This document shows, in pieces, positions 1 to 9,579 of a DNA stretch of 64,000 nt. Below the pieces are notes generated by a model. It searched no databases, was not told the DNA's origin, and worked only from the letters and a program-made list of their open reading frames with translations. Every line of letters begins with the position of its first letter. Position 1 is the first letter of the stretch. This DNA comes from an uncultured Pelagibacteraceae bacterium (GTDB lineage Bacteria; Pseudomonadota; Alphaproteobacteria; Pelagibacterales; Pelagibacteraceae). The stretch lies in NCBI GenBank assembly GCA_902583585.1, contig CACHWN010000005.1, forward strand, positions 1-64,000, read 5' to 3'. The position numbers were made by a program, and so were the translations under genes.

Positions 1-74
1 ACTGAGTTAAGTGATCGCATTTGACCATTCCTAATCCTTGAAAACATATCACCAATTGGGTCTGTAAATGTCAT
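1..74 (-). CDS. rpsH: 30S ribosomal protein S8, N-terminal fragment (runs off window)
   Basis: The reverse complement opens with ATG at 74 and reads MTFTDPIGDMFSRIRNGQM, which matches the conserved S8 start (M-x-M-T-D-P-I-x-D-x-L-T-R-I-R-N). Only about 24 codons lie inside the window and the rest continues to the left. It follows rpsN by 9 bp with an AGGAGA-type ribosome binding site, in the usual spc order rplE-rpsN-rpsH. S8 is a primary 16S rRNA binder in the small-subunit body. It is absent from the supplied ORF track because it is partial. Confidence 0.93.
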   Translation of the reverse strand, partial: MTFTDPIGDMFSRIRNGQMRSLNS

Positions 75-83
75 ATTTCTCCT

Positions 84-389
84 TTACCAACTTGATTTTG
101 TTATTCCTGGAATTTTTCCTGAAGACGCCATATCTCTAAGAGCAATTCTTGAAATTTTTAGTTTTCTATATACGCCATGTGGTCTTCCTGAAACCTCACA
201 TCTATTTCTAACTCTTATCTTTGAGGAATTTTTAGGTAATTTATTTAGTTTTAATTGCGCTTCAAATCTCTCAGATAATTCTAGTTTTTTATTATTTATA
301 ATTTTTTTAAGAGCGGCTCTTTTTTTCTCATATCTTTTCACTAACTTAATTCTTTTCAAATTTTTTTGTATTGCACTCGTTTTTGCCAT
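84..389 (-). CDS. rpsN: 30S ribosomal protein S14
   Basis: 101 aa, starting MAKTSAIQKNLKR, with the conserved C-terminal core RNRCEVSGRPHGVYRKLKISRIALRD typical of long, zinc-free bacterial S14. The four-cysteine zinc motif of the short S14 form is absent. S14 sits in the 30S head. The gene lies 10 bp after rplE and 9 bp before rpsH, the standard spc operon position. The overlapping plus-strand ORF 371-871 is a shadow. Confidence 0.97.
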   Translation of the reverse strand: MAKTSAIQKNLKRIKLVKRYEKKRAALKKIINNKKLELSERFEAQLKLNKLPKNSSKIRVRNRCEVSGRPHGVYRKLKISRIALRDMASSGKIPGITKSSW

Positions 390-399
390 TTTATTTACC

Positions 400-951
400 T
401 CAATTTTTTTTAGTTATTAAAGGAAAATTGAATTCCTTAAGTAATTCAATTGTTCCCTCTTTATTTTTACTTGTTGTTACTATCGTGATATCTAAACCTC
501 TTATTTTATCTACTTTATCAAAGTTTACCTCAGGAAAAATAATGTGCTCTTTAACTCCAAATGAAAAATTATTTGAGTTATCAATACCTTTTGCAGATAG
601 ACCTCTAAAATCTTTAATTCTTGGTAAAGCAATATTTACCAATCTATCAATAAATTCATACATTTTATATGACCTAAGTGTAACTTTGGCGCCTGCCTTC
701 GATCCTTTTCTTGTCTTAAAATTTGAAATCGATTTTTTAAATTTTGTAATTATTGGTTTTTGTCCAGATATTAAAGCTAAGTCATCTACGCAGGCTTTTA
801 ATTTTTTCCCATCTGATGCGTCTTCACCGAGTCCCATATTTAAAATTATTTTTGATATTTTAGGTACTTGATGTTTATTTTTAACTGAAAGTTTGTTCAT
901 AAGTCTTTCAACAATCTGTTTATCATACGATGTTTTTAATCTTGGTATCAT
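400..951 (-). CDS. rplE: 50S ribosomal protein L5
   Basis: 183 aa, close to the family's usual ~180. It shows L5 signatures such as VPKISKIILNMGLGE and the basic GQKPIITKFKKSISNFKTRKG stretch. L5 binds 5S rRNA and contributes to the central protuberance and a bridge to the 30S head. It overlaps rplX by 4 nt (ATGA type), indicating translational coupling. Confidence 0.97.
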   Translation of the reverse strand: MIPRLKTSYDKQIVERLMNKLSVKNKHQVPKISKIILNMGLGEDASDGKKLKACVDDLALISGQKPIITKFKKSISNFKTRKGSKAGAKVTLRSYKMYEFIDRLVNIALPRIKDFRGLSAKGIDNSNNFSFGVKEHIIFPEVNFDKVDKIRGLDITIVTTSKNKEGTIELLKEFNFPLITKKN

Positions 952-1196
952 TTATTTACCACTTTCTTTTCCTTTTTTTTTAAATCTATATTTTTTACAT
1001 TTGATTGGTCTATAAAACTTTCCCTAGAAATTATTCCACCTTTATTTTCTTTTGTGGGTTTAAGGTGTCTTTTAATCATATTAATTGCTTTTACTTTTAC
1101 TTTATTTAATTTTCTATCAATCTCCAAAATTTCACCGGTTTTTCCTTTGTCTTTACCCGAAATTATCTTTACCTGTGTTCCTTTTTTCAAAATCAT
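948..1196 (-). CDS. rplX: 50S ribosomal protein L24
   Basis: 82 aa with the N-terminal KOW motif, VKIISGKDKGKTGEILEID, and the following VNMIKRHLKPT-like region. L24 is an assembly initiator that binds 23S rRNA near the exit tunnel. It is slightly short against the usual 100-105 aa, lacking part of the C-terminal tail, as is common in compact genomes. A strong GGAGGTG ribosome binding site lies within the end of rplN. Confidence 0.96.
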   Translation of the reverse strand: MILKKGTQVKIISGKDKGKTGEILEIDRKLNKVKVKAINMIKRHLKPTKENKGGIISRESFIDQSNVKNIDLKKKEKKVVNK

Positions 1197-1197
1197 T

Positions 1198-1566
1198 TTA
1201 AAGCACCTCCGGAGCTAAAGAAATTATTTTTGTATGACCTCTAGATCTTAATTCTCGAGTAACTGGACCAAATATTCTAGTTCCAATTGGCTCTCCTTTG
1301 TCATCAGTTAAAACAACTGCGTTAGTATCAAATTGTACTTTAGATCCATCATCTCTATAAATTTCTTTCCTAGTTCTTACGACTACAGCTTTATGAACTG
1401 CGCCTTTTTTAACTTTTCCCTTGGGTATTGCGTCTTTTACGCTAATCACAATTATATCCCCCACGGAAGCGTAACGTCTTTTTGATCCACCTAAAACTTT
1501 AATACATTCCACTCTCTTAGCGCCTGTATTGTCGGCAACTGATAATTCAGTTTGAATTTGGATCAT
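1198..1566 (-). CDS. rplN: 50S ribosomal protein L14
   Basis: 122 aa, full length, with [21 protein letters not shown] at the N-terminus and the conserved [13 protein letters not shown] segment. L14 lies at the subunit interface next to L19 and helps form bridge B8. An excellent GGGAGGTGG Shine-Dalgarno sits within the 3' end of rpsQ. Its start overlaps the rpsQ stop by 1 nt. Confidence 0.97.
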   Translation of the reverse strand: MIQIQTELSVADNTGAKRVECIKVLGGSKRRYASVGDIIVISVKDAIPKGKVKKGAVHKAVVVRTRKEIYRDDGSKVQFDTNAVVLTDDKGEPIGTRIFGPVTRELRSRGHTKIISLAPEVL

Positions 1567-1793
1567 TATTCTACCACCTCCCAGGTTTTCTTTTTTGACA
1601 TTGGTTTACACTCGATAATCGCAACTTTTTCACCCTCTTTAAATTTATTTTTTTCATCATGGGCATGATACTTTTTTGATCTTTTGATTACTTTTTCGTA
1701 AAAAGGATGTTTAAATTTTCTTGTAACTTCCACAACGACAGTTTTATTGTTTTTTGCACTTGTTACTATTCCTTTTAAAATTTTTTTAGTCAT
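1566..1793 (-). CDS. rpsQ: 30S ribosomal protein S17
   Basis: 75 aa OB-fold protein with the S17 core [16 protein letters not shown] and the KKYHAHDE motif. S17 is a primary 16S rRNA binder in the platform and body. It overlaps rpmC by 8 nt upstream and rplN by 1 nt downstream. Confidence 0.97.
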   Translation of the reverse strand: MTKKILKGIVTSAKNNKTVVVEVTRKFKHPFYEKVIKRSKKYHAHDEKNKFKEGEKVAIIECKPMSKKKTWEVVE

Positions 1794-1974
1794 TATTTTT
1801 TAAGTTTGTATATAATCTTGCAATATTTTTTCTTATTAAATCAAATTGAGCCGGATTATCAATTTGATTGTTAGTTTTTTTAAATCTCAAATTAAACAGA
1901 TCTTTTTTTAAAGTAGCGATTTTCTTGACCGCTTGATCCTTTGTCAATTTTTTCACATCTTTTTTTTTTGCCAT
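1786..1974 (-). CDS. rpmC: 50S ribosomal protein L29
   Basis: 62 aa, lysine-rich helical hairpin. It contains [20 protein letters not shown] and the RKNIARLYT segment that mark L29. L29 sits beside the polypeptide exit and contributes to docking of trigger factor and SRP. It lies between rplP (4-bp gap) and rpsQ (8-nt overlap), the invariant S10-operon position. Confidence 0.95.
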   Translation of the reverse strand: MAKKKDVKKLTKDQAVKKIATLKKDLFNLRFKKTNNQIDNPAQFDLIRKNIARLYTNLKNND

Positions 1975-1978
1975 ATCT

Positions 1979-2383
1979 CTATCTTTTTATAAATTTTGTT
2001 TTAATAGGTAATTTAGCAGAGGCTTTATAAAGTGCTTCTCTTGCTACTTCCTCACTCACTCCATCTATTTCAAATATAATTCTTCCCGGTTTTACTCTAC
2101 AAGCATAATACTCAGGTGATCCTTTACCTTTACCCATTCTTACTTCAGTAGGTTTTTTAGACACGGGTATATTTGGAAAAATTCTCGTCCAAACTTTACC
2201 AGTTCTTTTCATATATCTTGTTAATGCTACTCTGGCAGCTTCAATTTGTTTACCTATTATTCTTTCTGGCTGAGTGGCTTTAAGTCCAAATTGACCATAG
2301 TTTAACTTTACTGCTCTAGAGGCATTTCCGTGAATTCTTCCCTTAAATGCTTTTCTAAATTTAGTTCTTACTGGTTGAAGCAT
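1979..2383 (-). CDS. rplP: 50S ribosomal protein L16
   Basis: 134 aa, starting [16 protein letters not shown]. The conserved [21 protein letters not shown] region supports L16. L16 organises tRNA binding and the peptidyl-transferase surroundings in the 50S subunit. The start lies 23 nt inside the 3' end of rpsC, a longer overlap than elsewhere in the operon. Both reading frames are intact, so this is an overlap and not a frameshift. Confidence 0.97.
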   Translation of the reverse strand: MLQPVRTKFRKAFKGRIHGNASRAVKLNYGQFGLKATQPERIIGKQIEAARVALTRYMKRTGKVWTRIFPNIPVSKKPTEVRMGKGKGSPEYYACRVKPGRIIFEIDGVSEEVAREALYKASAKLPIKTKFIKR

Positions 2384-3047
2384 TTTTTACCCTTTCCTTC
2401 TTTTCTTTTTCCACATCTTTAGCCATTAATTCACCTTTATAAATCCAAACCTTTACTCCGATTATTCCATATGTTGTTAACGCTTCTGCAAATCCATAAT
2501 CAATATCTGCTCTAAGCGTGTGTGAGGGGATGCTTCCATCTCGCAACCATTCGGTTCTAGCTATTTCATTCCCAGCCAATCTACCACTTAACATTACTTT
2601 TATGCCTTTTGCATTCAATCTCATTGCAGATTGCATAGCTCTTTTCATTGCACGTCTATAAGCAACTCTTTTAACTAATTGTTGAGCAATATTTTCTGCT
2701 ACTAAATTAGAGTTTAATTCAGGCTTTTTAATCTCTTTAATATTTACGTTTACATCTCCGTCTGTAATTTTCATTATATTCTTTTTTATTTTTTCAATAT
2801 CTGCACCTTTTTTACCAATCACAAATCCAGGTCTAGATGTGTGTATGGAAACAGTGCATTTTTTTGATGATCTCTCAATTATTATTTCTGAAACCCCTGA
2901 ATTAGTGATATTTTTTTTTATATAATTTCTTATTTTGAAATCCTCTATCAAATACCTGCCAAAATCCCTCTTTTTAGCAAACCACGTTGAGTCCCAACCT
3001 CTATTAATTCCAAGTCTTAGTCCGATAGGGTTAATTTTTTGTCCCAT
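2361..3047 (-). CDS. rpsC: 30S ribosomal protein S3
   Basis: 228 aa, starting [20 protein letters not shown]. It has the type II KH domain loop ([19 protein letters not shown], about residues 73-91) and the C-terminal S3 domain with [16 protein letters not shown]3 binds mRNA at the entry channel of the 30S head. It abuts rplV (1-nt overlap) and overlaps rplP by 23 nt. Confidence 0.97.
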   Translation of the reverse strand: MGQKINPIGLRLGINRGWDSTWFAKKRDFGRYLIEDFKIRNYIKKNITNSGVSEIIIERSSKKCTVSIHTSRPGFVIGKKGADIEKIKKNIMKITDGDVNVNIKEIKKPELNSNLVAENIAQQLVKRVAYRRAMKRAMQSAMRLNAKGIKVMLSGRLAGNEIARTEWLRDGSIPSHTLRADIDYGFAEALTTYGIIGVKVWIYKGELMAKDVEKEKKERVKNASTSKN

Positions 3048-3412
3048 TACTTATTCTCCTTTTTATCCTTAACCTCTTCAAGAATGATAGTGATTCTACT
3101 GAAGGGTTTTTTTATTGGACTTGCTCTACCTTTTGCTCTTGGTCTAAATCTTTTCATAACTAAAGATTTTCCCACATACGCTTCTTTTACGAACAGATTG
3201 TCAATATCGTACTGAAAGTTGTTTTCAGCATTAGATATTGCTGACTTGACAGTTTTACTAACATCTAATGCAACTCTTTTCCTAGTAAATTCTAAATCTC
3301 TTAGTGCTATGTCTGCTTTTTTACCTTTAATATGATTTAGTACTAAAGAAAGCTTTCTAGGACTAGATCTGACATTTTTGTTTATTGCTCTTATAACGTT
3401 ATTTTTTTGCAC
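3047..3412 (-). CDS. rplV: 50S ribosomal protein L22 (GTG start, shorter than ORF track)
   Basis: L22 homology begins at [21 protein letters not shown] and ends at [20 protein letters not shown]. The ORF track extends it to 174 aa from 3571, but the extra 53 residues merely read rpsS in another frame. A GTG at 3412 is preceded by GGGAG with about 6 nt spacing and gives a 121-aa protein, near the usual 110-120. That start overlaps the rpsS stop by 14 nt. L22 lines the exit tunnel and its beta-hairpin forms part of the constriction. Confidence 0.9.
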   Translation of the reverse strand: MQKNNVIRAINKNVRSSPRKLSLVLNHIKGKKADIALRDLEFTRKRVALDVSKTVKSAISNAENNFQYDIDNLFVKEAYVGKSLVMKRFRPRAKGRASPIKKPFSRITIILEEVKDKKENK

Positions 3413-3728
3413 TAGTATCTCCCTGTTTTGTTGCTGGAGCTGCTGAAGCAGTAGCGGCAGCTTTTTTATCAGCTGGTGTGTGTCCTTTAAAAGTTCTTGT
3501 AGGAGCAAATTCCCCAAGTTTATGACCAACCATTTCTTCCGATATTGTGATCGGGATAAATGTTTTACCATTATGAATCATAAAACTGTGCCCTACAAAA
3601 TCAGGAATTATTGTTGAGTCTCTTGACCATGTTTTTATTGGCTTCTTATTTGGTGAACCTTTAAGCTTATCAATTTTTTTTAACAAGCTCGGGTGCACAA
3701 ACGGTCCTTTCCAAATAGATCTAGTCAT
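3399..3728 (-). CDS. rpsS: 30S ribosomal protein S19 with Ala-rich C-terminal tail
   Basis: 109 aa, starting [18 protein letters not shown], with the conserved core [22 protein letters not shown]. Typical S19 is about 92 aa and ends shortly after this core. Here about 18 residues of low-complexity tail ([20 protein letters not shown]) follow. S19 binds 16S rRNA in the head together with S13. The tail's DNA also encodes the ribosome binding site and start of rplV. Confidence 0.96.
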   Translation of the reverse strand: MTRSIWKGPFVHPSLLKKIDKLKGSPNKKPIKTWSRDSTIIPDFVGHSFMIHNGKTFIPITISEEMVGHKLGEFAPTRTFKGHTPADKKAAATASAAPATKQGDTSAKK

Positions 3729-4561
3729 TATCCCTTTCTTTTCTTCCTACGTGTAATTATAAGTTTATCACTTCTTTTAGGTCTTCTGGTTTTCAAACCT
3801 TTTGCGGACTGTCCCCAAGGAGATACGGGGCTTCTTCCTCCTGAAGTTTTACCTTCACCTCCACCATGGGGGTGATCTACTGGGTTCATTGCTACTCCTC
3901 GAGTTTGTGGCCTTTTCCCTCTCCATCTATTTCTACCAGCTTTACCTATTTTTATATTTTTTTGATCAGGGTTTGATACAACTCCTATAGTGGCATTACA
4001 TAAATTACTGACTTTCCTAGTTTCTCCTGATGCTAATTTTAAAATCGCATATTCCCCATCATATCCTGATAACGTTACAGAGGAGCCTGCTGATCTTGCT
4101 AATTTCCCACCATTTCCAGGAATTAATTCCACGTTATGAATGAGTGTTCCTGGAGGGATATCTTTTAACTCTAAAGAGTTACCAGTTTTTATTTCAACAT
4201 TTGTCCCAGACTCAATAGTATCACCCTTTTTAAGACCTTGAGGGCAAATAATGTATGTCTTTTCTTTATCTTTATATGTTATTAAAGCTATATAGGCAGT
4301 CCTATTAGGATCGTATTCAATACGTTCTACAGTACCTAAAACATTTTTCTTTTTTCGATAAAAATCAATTATTCTATATTTATGTTTCGAACCGCCACCA
4401 ATATGTCTAGATGTAATTCTGCCATTATTATTTCGTCCACCAGTAAAATTTTGCCCTTTTGTCAAAGGTTTGAAAGGAGCACCCTTCCATAATTGGCTTT
4501 TGTCAAGAACGACTGTTCCTCTTGTAGATTTTGTGTAAGGTTTAAATGATTTTAATGCCAT
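3728..4561 (-). CDS. rplB: 50S ribosomal protein L2
   Basis: 277 aa, full length. It contains the RNA-binding core [19 protein letters not shown]-like region and the highly conserved [17 protein letters not shown] loop near the peptidyl-transferase centre. The functionally important histidine of DHPHGGG is present. L2 is needed for subunit association. Its stop overlaps the rpsS start by 1 nt. The two plus-strand ORFs here are shadows. Confidence 0.98.
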   Translation of the reverse strand: MALKSFKPYTKSTRGTVVLDKSQLWKGAPFKPLTKGQNFTGGRNNNGRITSRHIGGGSKHKYRIIDFYRKKKNVLGTVERIEYDPNRTAYIALITYKDKEKTYIICPQGLKKGDTIESGTNVEIKTGNSLELKDIPPGTLIHNVELIPGNGGKLARSAGSSVTLSGYDGEYAILKLASGETRKVSNLCNATIGVVSNPDQKNIKIGKAGRNRWRGKRPQTRGVAMNPVDHPHGGGEGKTSGGRSPVSPWGQSAKGLKTRRPKRSDKLIITRRKKRKG

Positions 4562-4564
4562 AAA

Positions 4565-4858
4565 TTAAATTCCGGTTGTAAGATCTATACTTTGACCTTT
4601 TTTTAAAGTAACTATTGCTTTTTTGTACCCACTTTTGAATGATTTTTTCCCTTGTTTCATTTTTAATTTGGTTTTTTGATTAATTATGTTTACTTTAACA
4701 ACTTTAACTTTAAATATTTTCTCAATATTTTTCTTTATAATTTTTTTATTTGCTTTTACGTGGACTTTAAAAACATTTTTATTCTGTTCAGACAGAATTG
4801 TAGCTTTCTCAGTCATTATTGGATTTCTAATAGAGTCAATATAATTAATTTTTTTCAT
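4565..4858 (-). CDS. rplW: 50S ribosomal protein L23
   Basis: 97 aa, with IRNPIMTEKATILSEQNKNVFKVHVKANK at the N-terminus and VKVNIINQKTK... GYKKAIVTLKKG downstream, the usual L23 pattern. L23 lies at the exit tunnel rim and is the docking site for trigger factor and SRP. It overlaps rplD by 14 nt. Confidence 0.96.
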   Translation of the reverse strand: MKKINYIDSIRNPIMTEKATILSEQNKNVFKVHVKANKKIIKKNIEKIFKVKVVKVNIINQKTKLKMKQGKKSFKSGYKKAIVTLKKGQSIDLTTGI

Positions 4859-5480
4859 TTAAAATCCTATTTTGAATTTTCTTCGCAGAAGAAGAAGTTA
4901 TTAATACATTTTTGAATTTTAATAAATCAAAAATATTTGCACCCTCGTCTTTTATAAGTTTTACATTCTTTATGTTTCTTGCTGATTTATTAATGTTTTT
5001 GAGCGAGTCAGTATCAGAAATTATTAATGTGTTAGATAAATTGTTTTTTAATAAAAATTGATTGAATTCTTTTGTTTTTTTAATCTCCTTTGTAACATCC
5101 GCTAGAATATACAAATTTTTGTCATTATTTTTTTTGGAGAGTGTTTGTGCTAAAGCAAGTTTTTTTACCTTTTTATTAATCTTTTTCACTTTATATTTAT
5201 TTCCTTTTGGTCCGTGAGCAACTCCTCCACCAACAAAGAGTGGTGCTTTTTTACTTGCGTGTCTAGCTCCACCACTTCCTTTTTGGGCAATGATTTTTTT
5301 AGTAGATCCTCTAATTTCATTTCTTTGTTTTGTTTTTGCTATTCTTGGTTTTGCTTGGTTTAATTGCCAATCAATTACAAATTTAATTAACTTATGGTTA
5401 ATTTTTAAATTAATTAATTTGTCAGAAATTTCGATTGAGGAAGATTTAGAGCCATCAATGTTAAGTAAAGGTATTTTCAT
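4845..5480 (-). CDS. rplD: 50S ribosomal protein L4
   Basis: 211 aa. The tunnel-loop segment TKQRNEIRGSTKKIIAQKGSGGARHASKKAP and GGGVAHGPKGNKYKVK identify L4. In enteric bacteria L4 also represses the S10 operon through a leader RNA. No obvious S10-type leader exists here because rpsJ follows fusA with a 3-bp gap, so that control is unlikely in this form (inference). Confidence 0.96.
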   Translation of the reverse strand: MKIPLLNIDGSKSSSIEISDKLINLKINHKLIKFVIDWQLNQAKPRIAKTKQRNEIRGSTKKIIAQKGSGGARHASKKAPLFVGGGVAHGPKGNKYKVKKINKKVKKLALAQTLSKKNNDKNLYILADVTKEIKKTKEFNQFLLKNNLSNTLIISDTDSLKNINKSARNIKNVKLIKDEGANIFDLLKFKNVLITSSSAKKIQNRILNEKN

Positions 5481-5483
5481 TTA

Positions 5484-6188
5484 TTATTTCTTCCCTTTCT
5501 TTGCAGATTGAGCTTTGATTTTTGCATCATATTTTTCTTTTAAAGTTTTTCGTCTAACATTTTTCACTGACTCTCTTAATAGTACTTCAGAATTTTTAGA
5601 TCCCGGAATTGAGCCTTTTACGTATATTAAACTATTTTCTAAATCAGATTTTATAATTTCCAAGTTCAACATTGTTCTAAATTTATCACCCATATGACCA
5701 GCCATTTTTTTACCTTTAAATACTTTACCTGGGTCTTGTCTTTGTCCAGTAGAACCATGTGATCTATGAGAAACTGAAACACCATGTGAAGCTCTTAGAC
5801 CACCAAAATTCCATCTTTTCATAACTCCCGCAAAGCCTTTACCTATAGTTTTAGATCTTACATCTATAAATTTTTTGTCTTTTAATATTTCTAAACCTAG
5901 TTCATTTCCCTCTTTATAGTTTTCATTGTTTTCAACTCTAAATTCCTTAAGAATTTTTTTGGGTTCTGTATTTTTTTTTGCAAAGTAACCTTTCATTTGT
6001 TTAGTGAGTTTAGAGTTTTTTTGTTTAAAAAATCCAACTTTTATTGCGTTATATCCTCTCTTGTCTTTAGATATCACATCCAAAACCCTTCCTTTTTCGA
6101 TCCTAATAACTGTTACAGGAACTGACTGACCTGTATCCATAAACTCTCTTGTCATTCCTATTTTGGTTCCTATTAATCCTATGCTCAT
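5484..6188 (-). CDS. rplC: 50S ribosomal protein L3
   Basis: 234 aa. It starts MSIGLIGTKIGMTREFMDTGQ, has GKGFAGVMKRWNFGG in the middle and a GSTGQRQDPGKVFKGKKMAGHMG core, all diagnostic of L3. L3 is an early assembly protein that reaches toward the peptidyl-transferase centre. A lysine-rich C-terminal tail ends in AQSAKKGKK. Gaps to rpsJ and rplD are 4 and 3 bp. Confidence 0.97.
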   Translation of the reverse strand: MSIGLIGTKIGMTREFMDTGQSVPVTVIRIEKGRVLDVISKDKRGYNAIKVGFFKQKNSKLTKQMKGYFAKKNTEPKKILKEFRVENNENYKEGNELGLEILKDKKFIDVRSKTIGKGFAGVMKRWNFGGLRASHGVSVSHRSHGSTGQRQDPGKVFKGKKMAGHMGDKFRTMLNLEIIKSDLENSLIYVKGSIPGSKNSEVLLRESVKNVRRKTLKEKYDAKIKAQSAKKGKK

Positions 6189-6192
6189 AAAT

Positions 6193-6501
6193 TTATATTT
6201 TAATTTCTATATCCACACCGGAAGCTAAATCTAATTTCATTAAGGCTTCTACAGTTTGGGGAGTTGGTTCTATAATATCTATTAATCTTTTATGTGTTCT
6301 AGACTCAAATTGCTCTCTACTTTTTTTATCAATATGAGGTGATCTTAAAACAGTATATCTTTCAATTCTAGTAGGTAACGGTATTGGACCTTTTACTTGA
6401 GCTCCAGTTCTTTTTGCGGTGTTCACAATTTCCTCCGTAGAAAGATCAAGTATTTTATTATCGTATGCCTTTAAATGAATTCTTATATTTTGGTTTTCCA
6501 T
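6193..6501 (-). CDS. rpsJ: 30S ribosomal protein S10
   Basis: 102 aa, with [45 protein letters not shown] and the C-terminal [11 protein letters not shown], all standard for S10/NusE. Besides its 30S role, S10 pairs with NusG and NusB in transcription antitermination; nusG is also in this window. It starts 3 bp after fusA, so the S10 block has no space for a promoter of its own. Confidence 0.97.
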   Translation of the reverse strand: MENQNIRIHLKAYDNKILDLSTEEIVNTAKRTGAQVKGPIPLPTRIERYTVLRSPHIDKKSREQFESRTHKRLIDIIEPTPQTVEALMKLDLASGVDIEIKI

Positions 6502-6504
6502 AAA

Positions 6505-8577
6505 TTACGCTAGTTTTTTTGTTACTTCGTCTTGAACATTTTGTGGAACTTTATCATAATGACTAAATTGCATTGTATATTGTGCTCTACCTTGTGTTGA
6601 CGATCTCAAGTTATTTATATACCCAAACATATTTGCTAAAGGTACAACTGCGTTGATGGCAGTCGCGTTTCCTCTGGGCTCGGTCGATCCAACTTGTCCT
6701 CTTCGACTATTTAAGTCACCAATAACATCACCCATAAATTCTTCTGGAGTTACTACCTCGACTTTCATCATTGGTTCTAATAATTTTAGTGTAGCTTTTT
6801 GGCAAGCCTCCCTGAAGCATGACCTGCTTGCTATTTCAAAAGCTAGAACACTTGAGTCAACATCGTGGTGCAATCCATCTAAAATTTTGACCTTATAATC
6901 AATTATTGGAAAACCAGCTAAAATCCCGCTGTCTGCTACACCTTCAACGCCTTTTTCAACACCCGGTATATATTCTTTTGGTATTGCTCCTCCTTTTATT
7001 AAATTTTCTATTTCCCTTCCTTTGCCTGCCTCTAATGGCTCAACGCTTAGTCTGACTTTAGCAAATTGTCCTGCACCACCACTTTGTTTCTTGTGTATAT
7101 ATTCCATTTCTGCATTACCTAATATAGTTTCCCTATAAGCTACTTGTGGAGCTCCAACATTTGCTTCAACTTTAAATTCTCTTTTCATTCTATCTACAAT
7201 AATATCTAGATGAAGCTCTCCCATGCCTTTTATTATAGTTTGTCCAGACTCTTCGTCTGACGAAACTCTAAAAGAAGGGTCTTCTTTCGCTAATCTTGCA
7301 AGTGCTTCCCCCATTTTTTCTTGGTCACCTTTTGTTTTAGGTTCAACAGCTATTTCAATTACTGGGTCCGGGAATTCCATTGGTTCCAATAGAATAGGAT
7401 TTTTTGAGTCACACAAAGTATGTCCCGTTATCGTATGTTTCAAACCCGCTAAAGCAACAATGTCTCCAGCGCTAGCAGTTTTGATATCCTCTCTACTATT
7501 TGCATGCATTAAAAGCATCCTACCAATTCTCTCATCTTTATCTTTTGAGGAGTTTAATATTGAAGTACCTGCGTTAAGAGTACCAGAGTATATTCTGATA
7601 AAAGTAAGTGAACCCACAAAAGGATCATTAGCAACCTTAAAGGCTAGAGCAGAAAAATTTTCTTTCTCCTCAAATTTCATTGTAACTTTATCATCTGATC
7701 CAACTTTAGTTCCTTCAATAGATTTCAAATCACTCGGACTTGGTAAATAATCAATAACAGCATCTAATAAGGGTTGCACACCCTTATTTTTAAAAGCTGA
7801 ACCTGTGAGAATAGGAACAAAGTTAAATGATAAAGTTCCTTTTCTTATACATCTGACGAGGTCAGACTCTGAGGGCTCGGTACCTTCTAAATAAGACTCC
7901 ATCAATTTTTCGTCTTCCTCTACAGCTGTTTCTACTAAATCTTTTCTATATTTTTGTGCTTTTTCTTTTAATTCCTCGGGTATATCAACATATTCAAATT
8001 TTGCTCCTAAGTCCTCATTCTGCCAAACTACACCTTTCATTTTGACCAGGTCAATAACTCCTTTAAGGTCAGCTTCTGATCCAATTGGAAGCTGTAATGG
8101 TAAAGGTTTACATCCCAATCTATCTTTAATCATATCAACACATCGGTAAAAATCAGCTCCAGTCCGATCTAGTTTATTTACAAAACAAATTCTAGGGACT
8201 TTATATTTATCAGCTTGACGCCAAACTGTTTCTGATTGTGGTTCGACTCCTGCAACTCCATCAAAAACAGCAACTGCTCCATCTAAAACCTTTAGTGATC
8301 TTTCAACTTCGATGGTAAAATCTACGTGACCTGGTGTATCTATAATATTTATTCTATGGTCTCTCCAAAAACATGTAGTTGCAGCTGATGTTATTGTAAT
8401 TCCTCTTTCTTGTTCCTGCTCCATCCAATCCATCGTTGCTGCGCCATCGTGCACTTCTCCAATTTTATGACTCTTTCCAGTGTAATATAATACTCTTTCT
8501 GTTGTAGTAGTTTTTCCAGCATCAATGTGCGCCATAATTCCTATATTACGATATTTATCTAAAGTATATTTAGTCAT
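6505..8577 (-). CDS. fusA: Translation elongation factor G
   Basis: 690 aa, full length. The GTPase motifs are clear: G1 [19 protein letters not shown], the [12 protein letters not shown] switch I, G3 DTPGHVDF and G4 NKLDRTGAD. The C-terminal part keeps the domain IV/V pattern with [20 protein letters not shown] translocates tRNA and mRNA after peptide transfer. It lies between rpsG and rpsJ; tuf, which usually follows fusA in str operons, is absent here. Confidence 0.98.
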   Translation of the reverse strand: MTKYTLDKYRNIGIMAHIDAGKTTTTERVLYYTGKSHKIGEVHDGAATMDWMEQEQERGITITSAATTCFWRDHRINIIDTPGHVDFTIEVERSLKVLDGAVAVFDGVAGVEPQSETVWRQADKYKVPRICFVNKLDRTGADFYRCVDMIKDRLGCKPLPLQLPIGSEADLKGVIDLVKMKGVVWQNEDLGAKFEYVDIPEELKEKAQKYRKDLVETAVEEDEKLMESYLEGTEPSESDLVRCIRKGTLSFNFVPILTGSAFKNKGVQPLLDAVIDYLPSPSDLKSIEGTKVGSDDKVTMKFEEKENFSALAFKVANDPFVGSLTFIRIYSGTLNAGTSILNSSKDKDERIGRMLLMHANSREDIKTASAGDIVALAGLKHTITGHTLCDSKNPILLEPMEFPDPVIEIAVEPKTKGDQEKMGEALARLAKEDPSFRVSSDEESGQTIIKGMGELHLDIIVDRMKREFKVEANVGAPQVAYRETILGNAEMEYIHKKQSGGAGQFAKVRLSVEPLEAGKGREIENLIKGGAIPKEYIPGVEKGVEGVADSGILAGFPIIDYKVKILDGLHHDVDSSVLAFEIASRSCFREACQKATLKLLEPMMKVEVVTPEEFMGDVIGDLNSRRGQVGSTEPRGNATAINAVVPLANMFGYINNLRSSTQGRAQYTMQFSHYDKVPQNVQDEVTKKLA

Positions 8578-8583
8578 AAAAAC

Positions 8584-9054
8584 TTACCATCTAAAATGAG
8601 CAAAGGCTTTATTAGACTCAGCCATTTTATGCGTATCCTCTCTTTTTTTTATAGCTGAACCTTTGTTTTGTGATGCGTCCATTATTTCTGCATAAAGCTT
8701 TTCCGCCATTGTTTTATTTTTTCTTTTTCTCGTAGCATCCATTATCCATCTTAAAGCGAGTGCTTGGCCCCTTTTAGCTTTTACTTCTACTGGGACTTGG
8801 TAAGTTGCACCTCCAACTCTTCTTGATCTACATTCTAAATTTGGTTTTACATTAGTTATAGCTGCATTAAATATCTTTAAAGGATCTCCGTTATTTTTTG
8901 ATTTTATTTTTTCTAGCGCATCATATAAAATTTTTTCAGCGGTAGATCTTTTACCATCATACATTATTGAATTAATAAATTTTGAGACAACTTCAGAATG
9001 AAATCTTGGATCTGGATAAACTTTTCTAATTGGAGCTTTTCTTTTTCTTGACAT
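8584..9054 (-). CDS. rpsG: 30S ribosomal protein S7
   Basis: 156 aa, starting [20 protein letters not shown], with the conserved [24 protein letters not shown] loop. S7 nucleates 30S head assembly and contacts the E-site tRNA. It lies 5 bp after rpsL and 6 bp before fusA. In E. coli S7 represses the str operon through the rpsL-rpsG spacer, which here is too short for that structure (inference). Confidence 0.97.
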   Translation of the reverse strand: MSRKRKAPIRKVYPDPRFHSEVVSKFINSIMYDGKRSTAEKILYDALEKIKSKNNGDPLKIFNAAITNVKPNLECRSRRVGGATYQVPVEVKAKRGQALALRWIMDATRKRKNKTMAEKLYAEIMDASQNKGSAIKKREDTHKMAESNKAFAHFRW

Positions 9055-9059
9055 AAGTT

Positions 9060-9431
9060 TTACTTTGGTTTCTTAGCGCCGTATAAAGATCTTCTTTGTT
9101 TACGATTTGCGACGCCCTGTGTATCTAAATTTCCTCTCAAGATATGATATCTTACTCCTGGTAAATCCTTTACTCTACCACCTCTCAATAAAACGACAGA
9201 ATGCTCTTGAAGATTGTGGCCTTCTCCAGGAATATAAGCTGTTACTTCAAATCCATTAGATAATCTAACTCTTGCTACTTTTCTTAATGCAGAATTAGGT
9301 TTTTTAGGTGTAGTTGTATAAACCTTTACACATACGCCTCTTTTCAAAGGTTGTTTTTCTAAAGCCGGGACTTTATTTCTAGCTAAAGGTTTAACTCTAC
9401 TTTTTTTAATCAACTGGTTAATTGTCGGCAT
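9060..9431 (-). CDS. rpsL: 30S ribosomal protein S12
   Basis: 123 aa, full length. The decoding-centre loops are intact: [18 protein letters not shown] carries the lysine equivalent to E. coli K42/K43, and [14 protein letters not shown] includes the second streptomycin loop. Residues at these loops look wild type. It is the first gene of the fused str-S10-spc unit, preceded by a 148-bp gap from rpoC. Confidence 0.97.
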   Translation of the reverse strand: MPTINQLIKKSRVKPLARNKVPALEKQPLKRGVCVKVYTTTPKKPNSALRKVARVRLSNGFEVTAYIPGEGHNLQEHSVVLLRGGRVKDLPGVRYHILRGNLDTQGVANRKQRRSLYGAKKPK

Positions 9432-9579
9432 AAAATTATTTTGAAGTTGAAGTAAAGATAAGTTGTTATTTTTTGTTAGTGTTTAAGGTTATAAAAGACC
9501 TTACTTCTAACATTCAAAATGTGCCGTAAATTATCACTGAATTGACAAAAGTCAACATTTAAAGGGTTTTTTGATAAAT
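9432..9579 (-). promoter_or_regulatory. rpoC-rpsL intergenic region, probable str-operon promoter/leader
   Basis: This 148-bp gap separates rpoC (downstream end) from rpsL and is by far the largest gap in the ribosomal block, so a promoter is expected. On the minus strand a TTGACT (-35-like, 9550-9555) is followed after 16-17 bp only by a poor -10 (TAATTT/AATTTA). Two small hairpins are visible: 9542-9555 (5-bp stem, AAAA loop) and 9484-9503 (6-bp stem, 8-nt loop). Neither is followed by a clear U tract, so I cannot call an intrinsic terminator. The exact start site is not determined. Confidence 0.4.

Noticed and set aside
371-871. Plus-strand 166-aa ORF opposite rplE
   Set aside because: Fully antisense to the well-supported rplE and rpsN genes; no family resemblance. 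The same applies to most plus-strand lines inside rpl, rpo, fusA and tuf genes.
2361-2383. Possible frameshift between rpsC and rplP (23-nt overlap)
   Set aside because: Both proteins are complete at both ends; it is a plain overlap.
3413-3571. N-terminal extension of L22 in the ORF track
   Set aside because: Reads rpsS DNA in another frame, has no L22 homology, and a GTG with a good GGGAG site sits at 3412.
9484-9555. Intrinsic terminator after rpoC
   Set aside because: Two small hairpins exist, but neither has a U tract in the right place; listed only as regulatory region.
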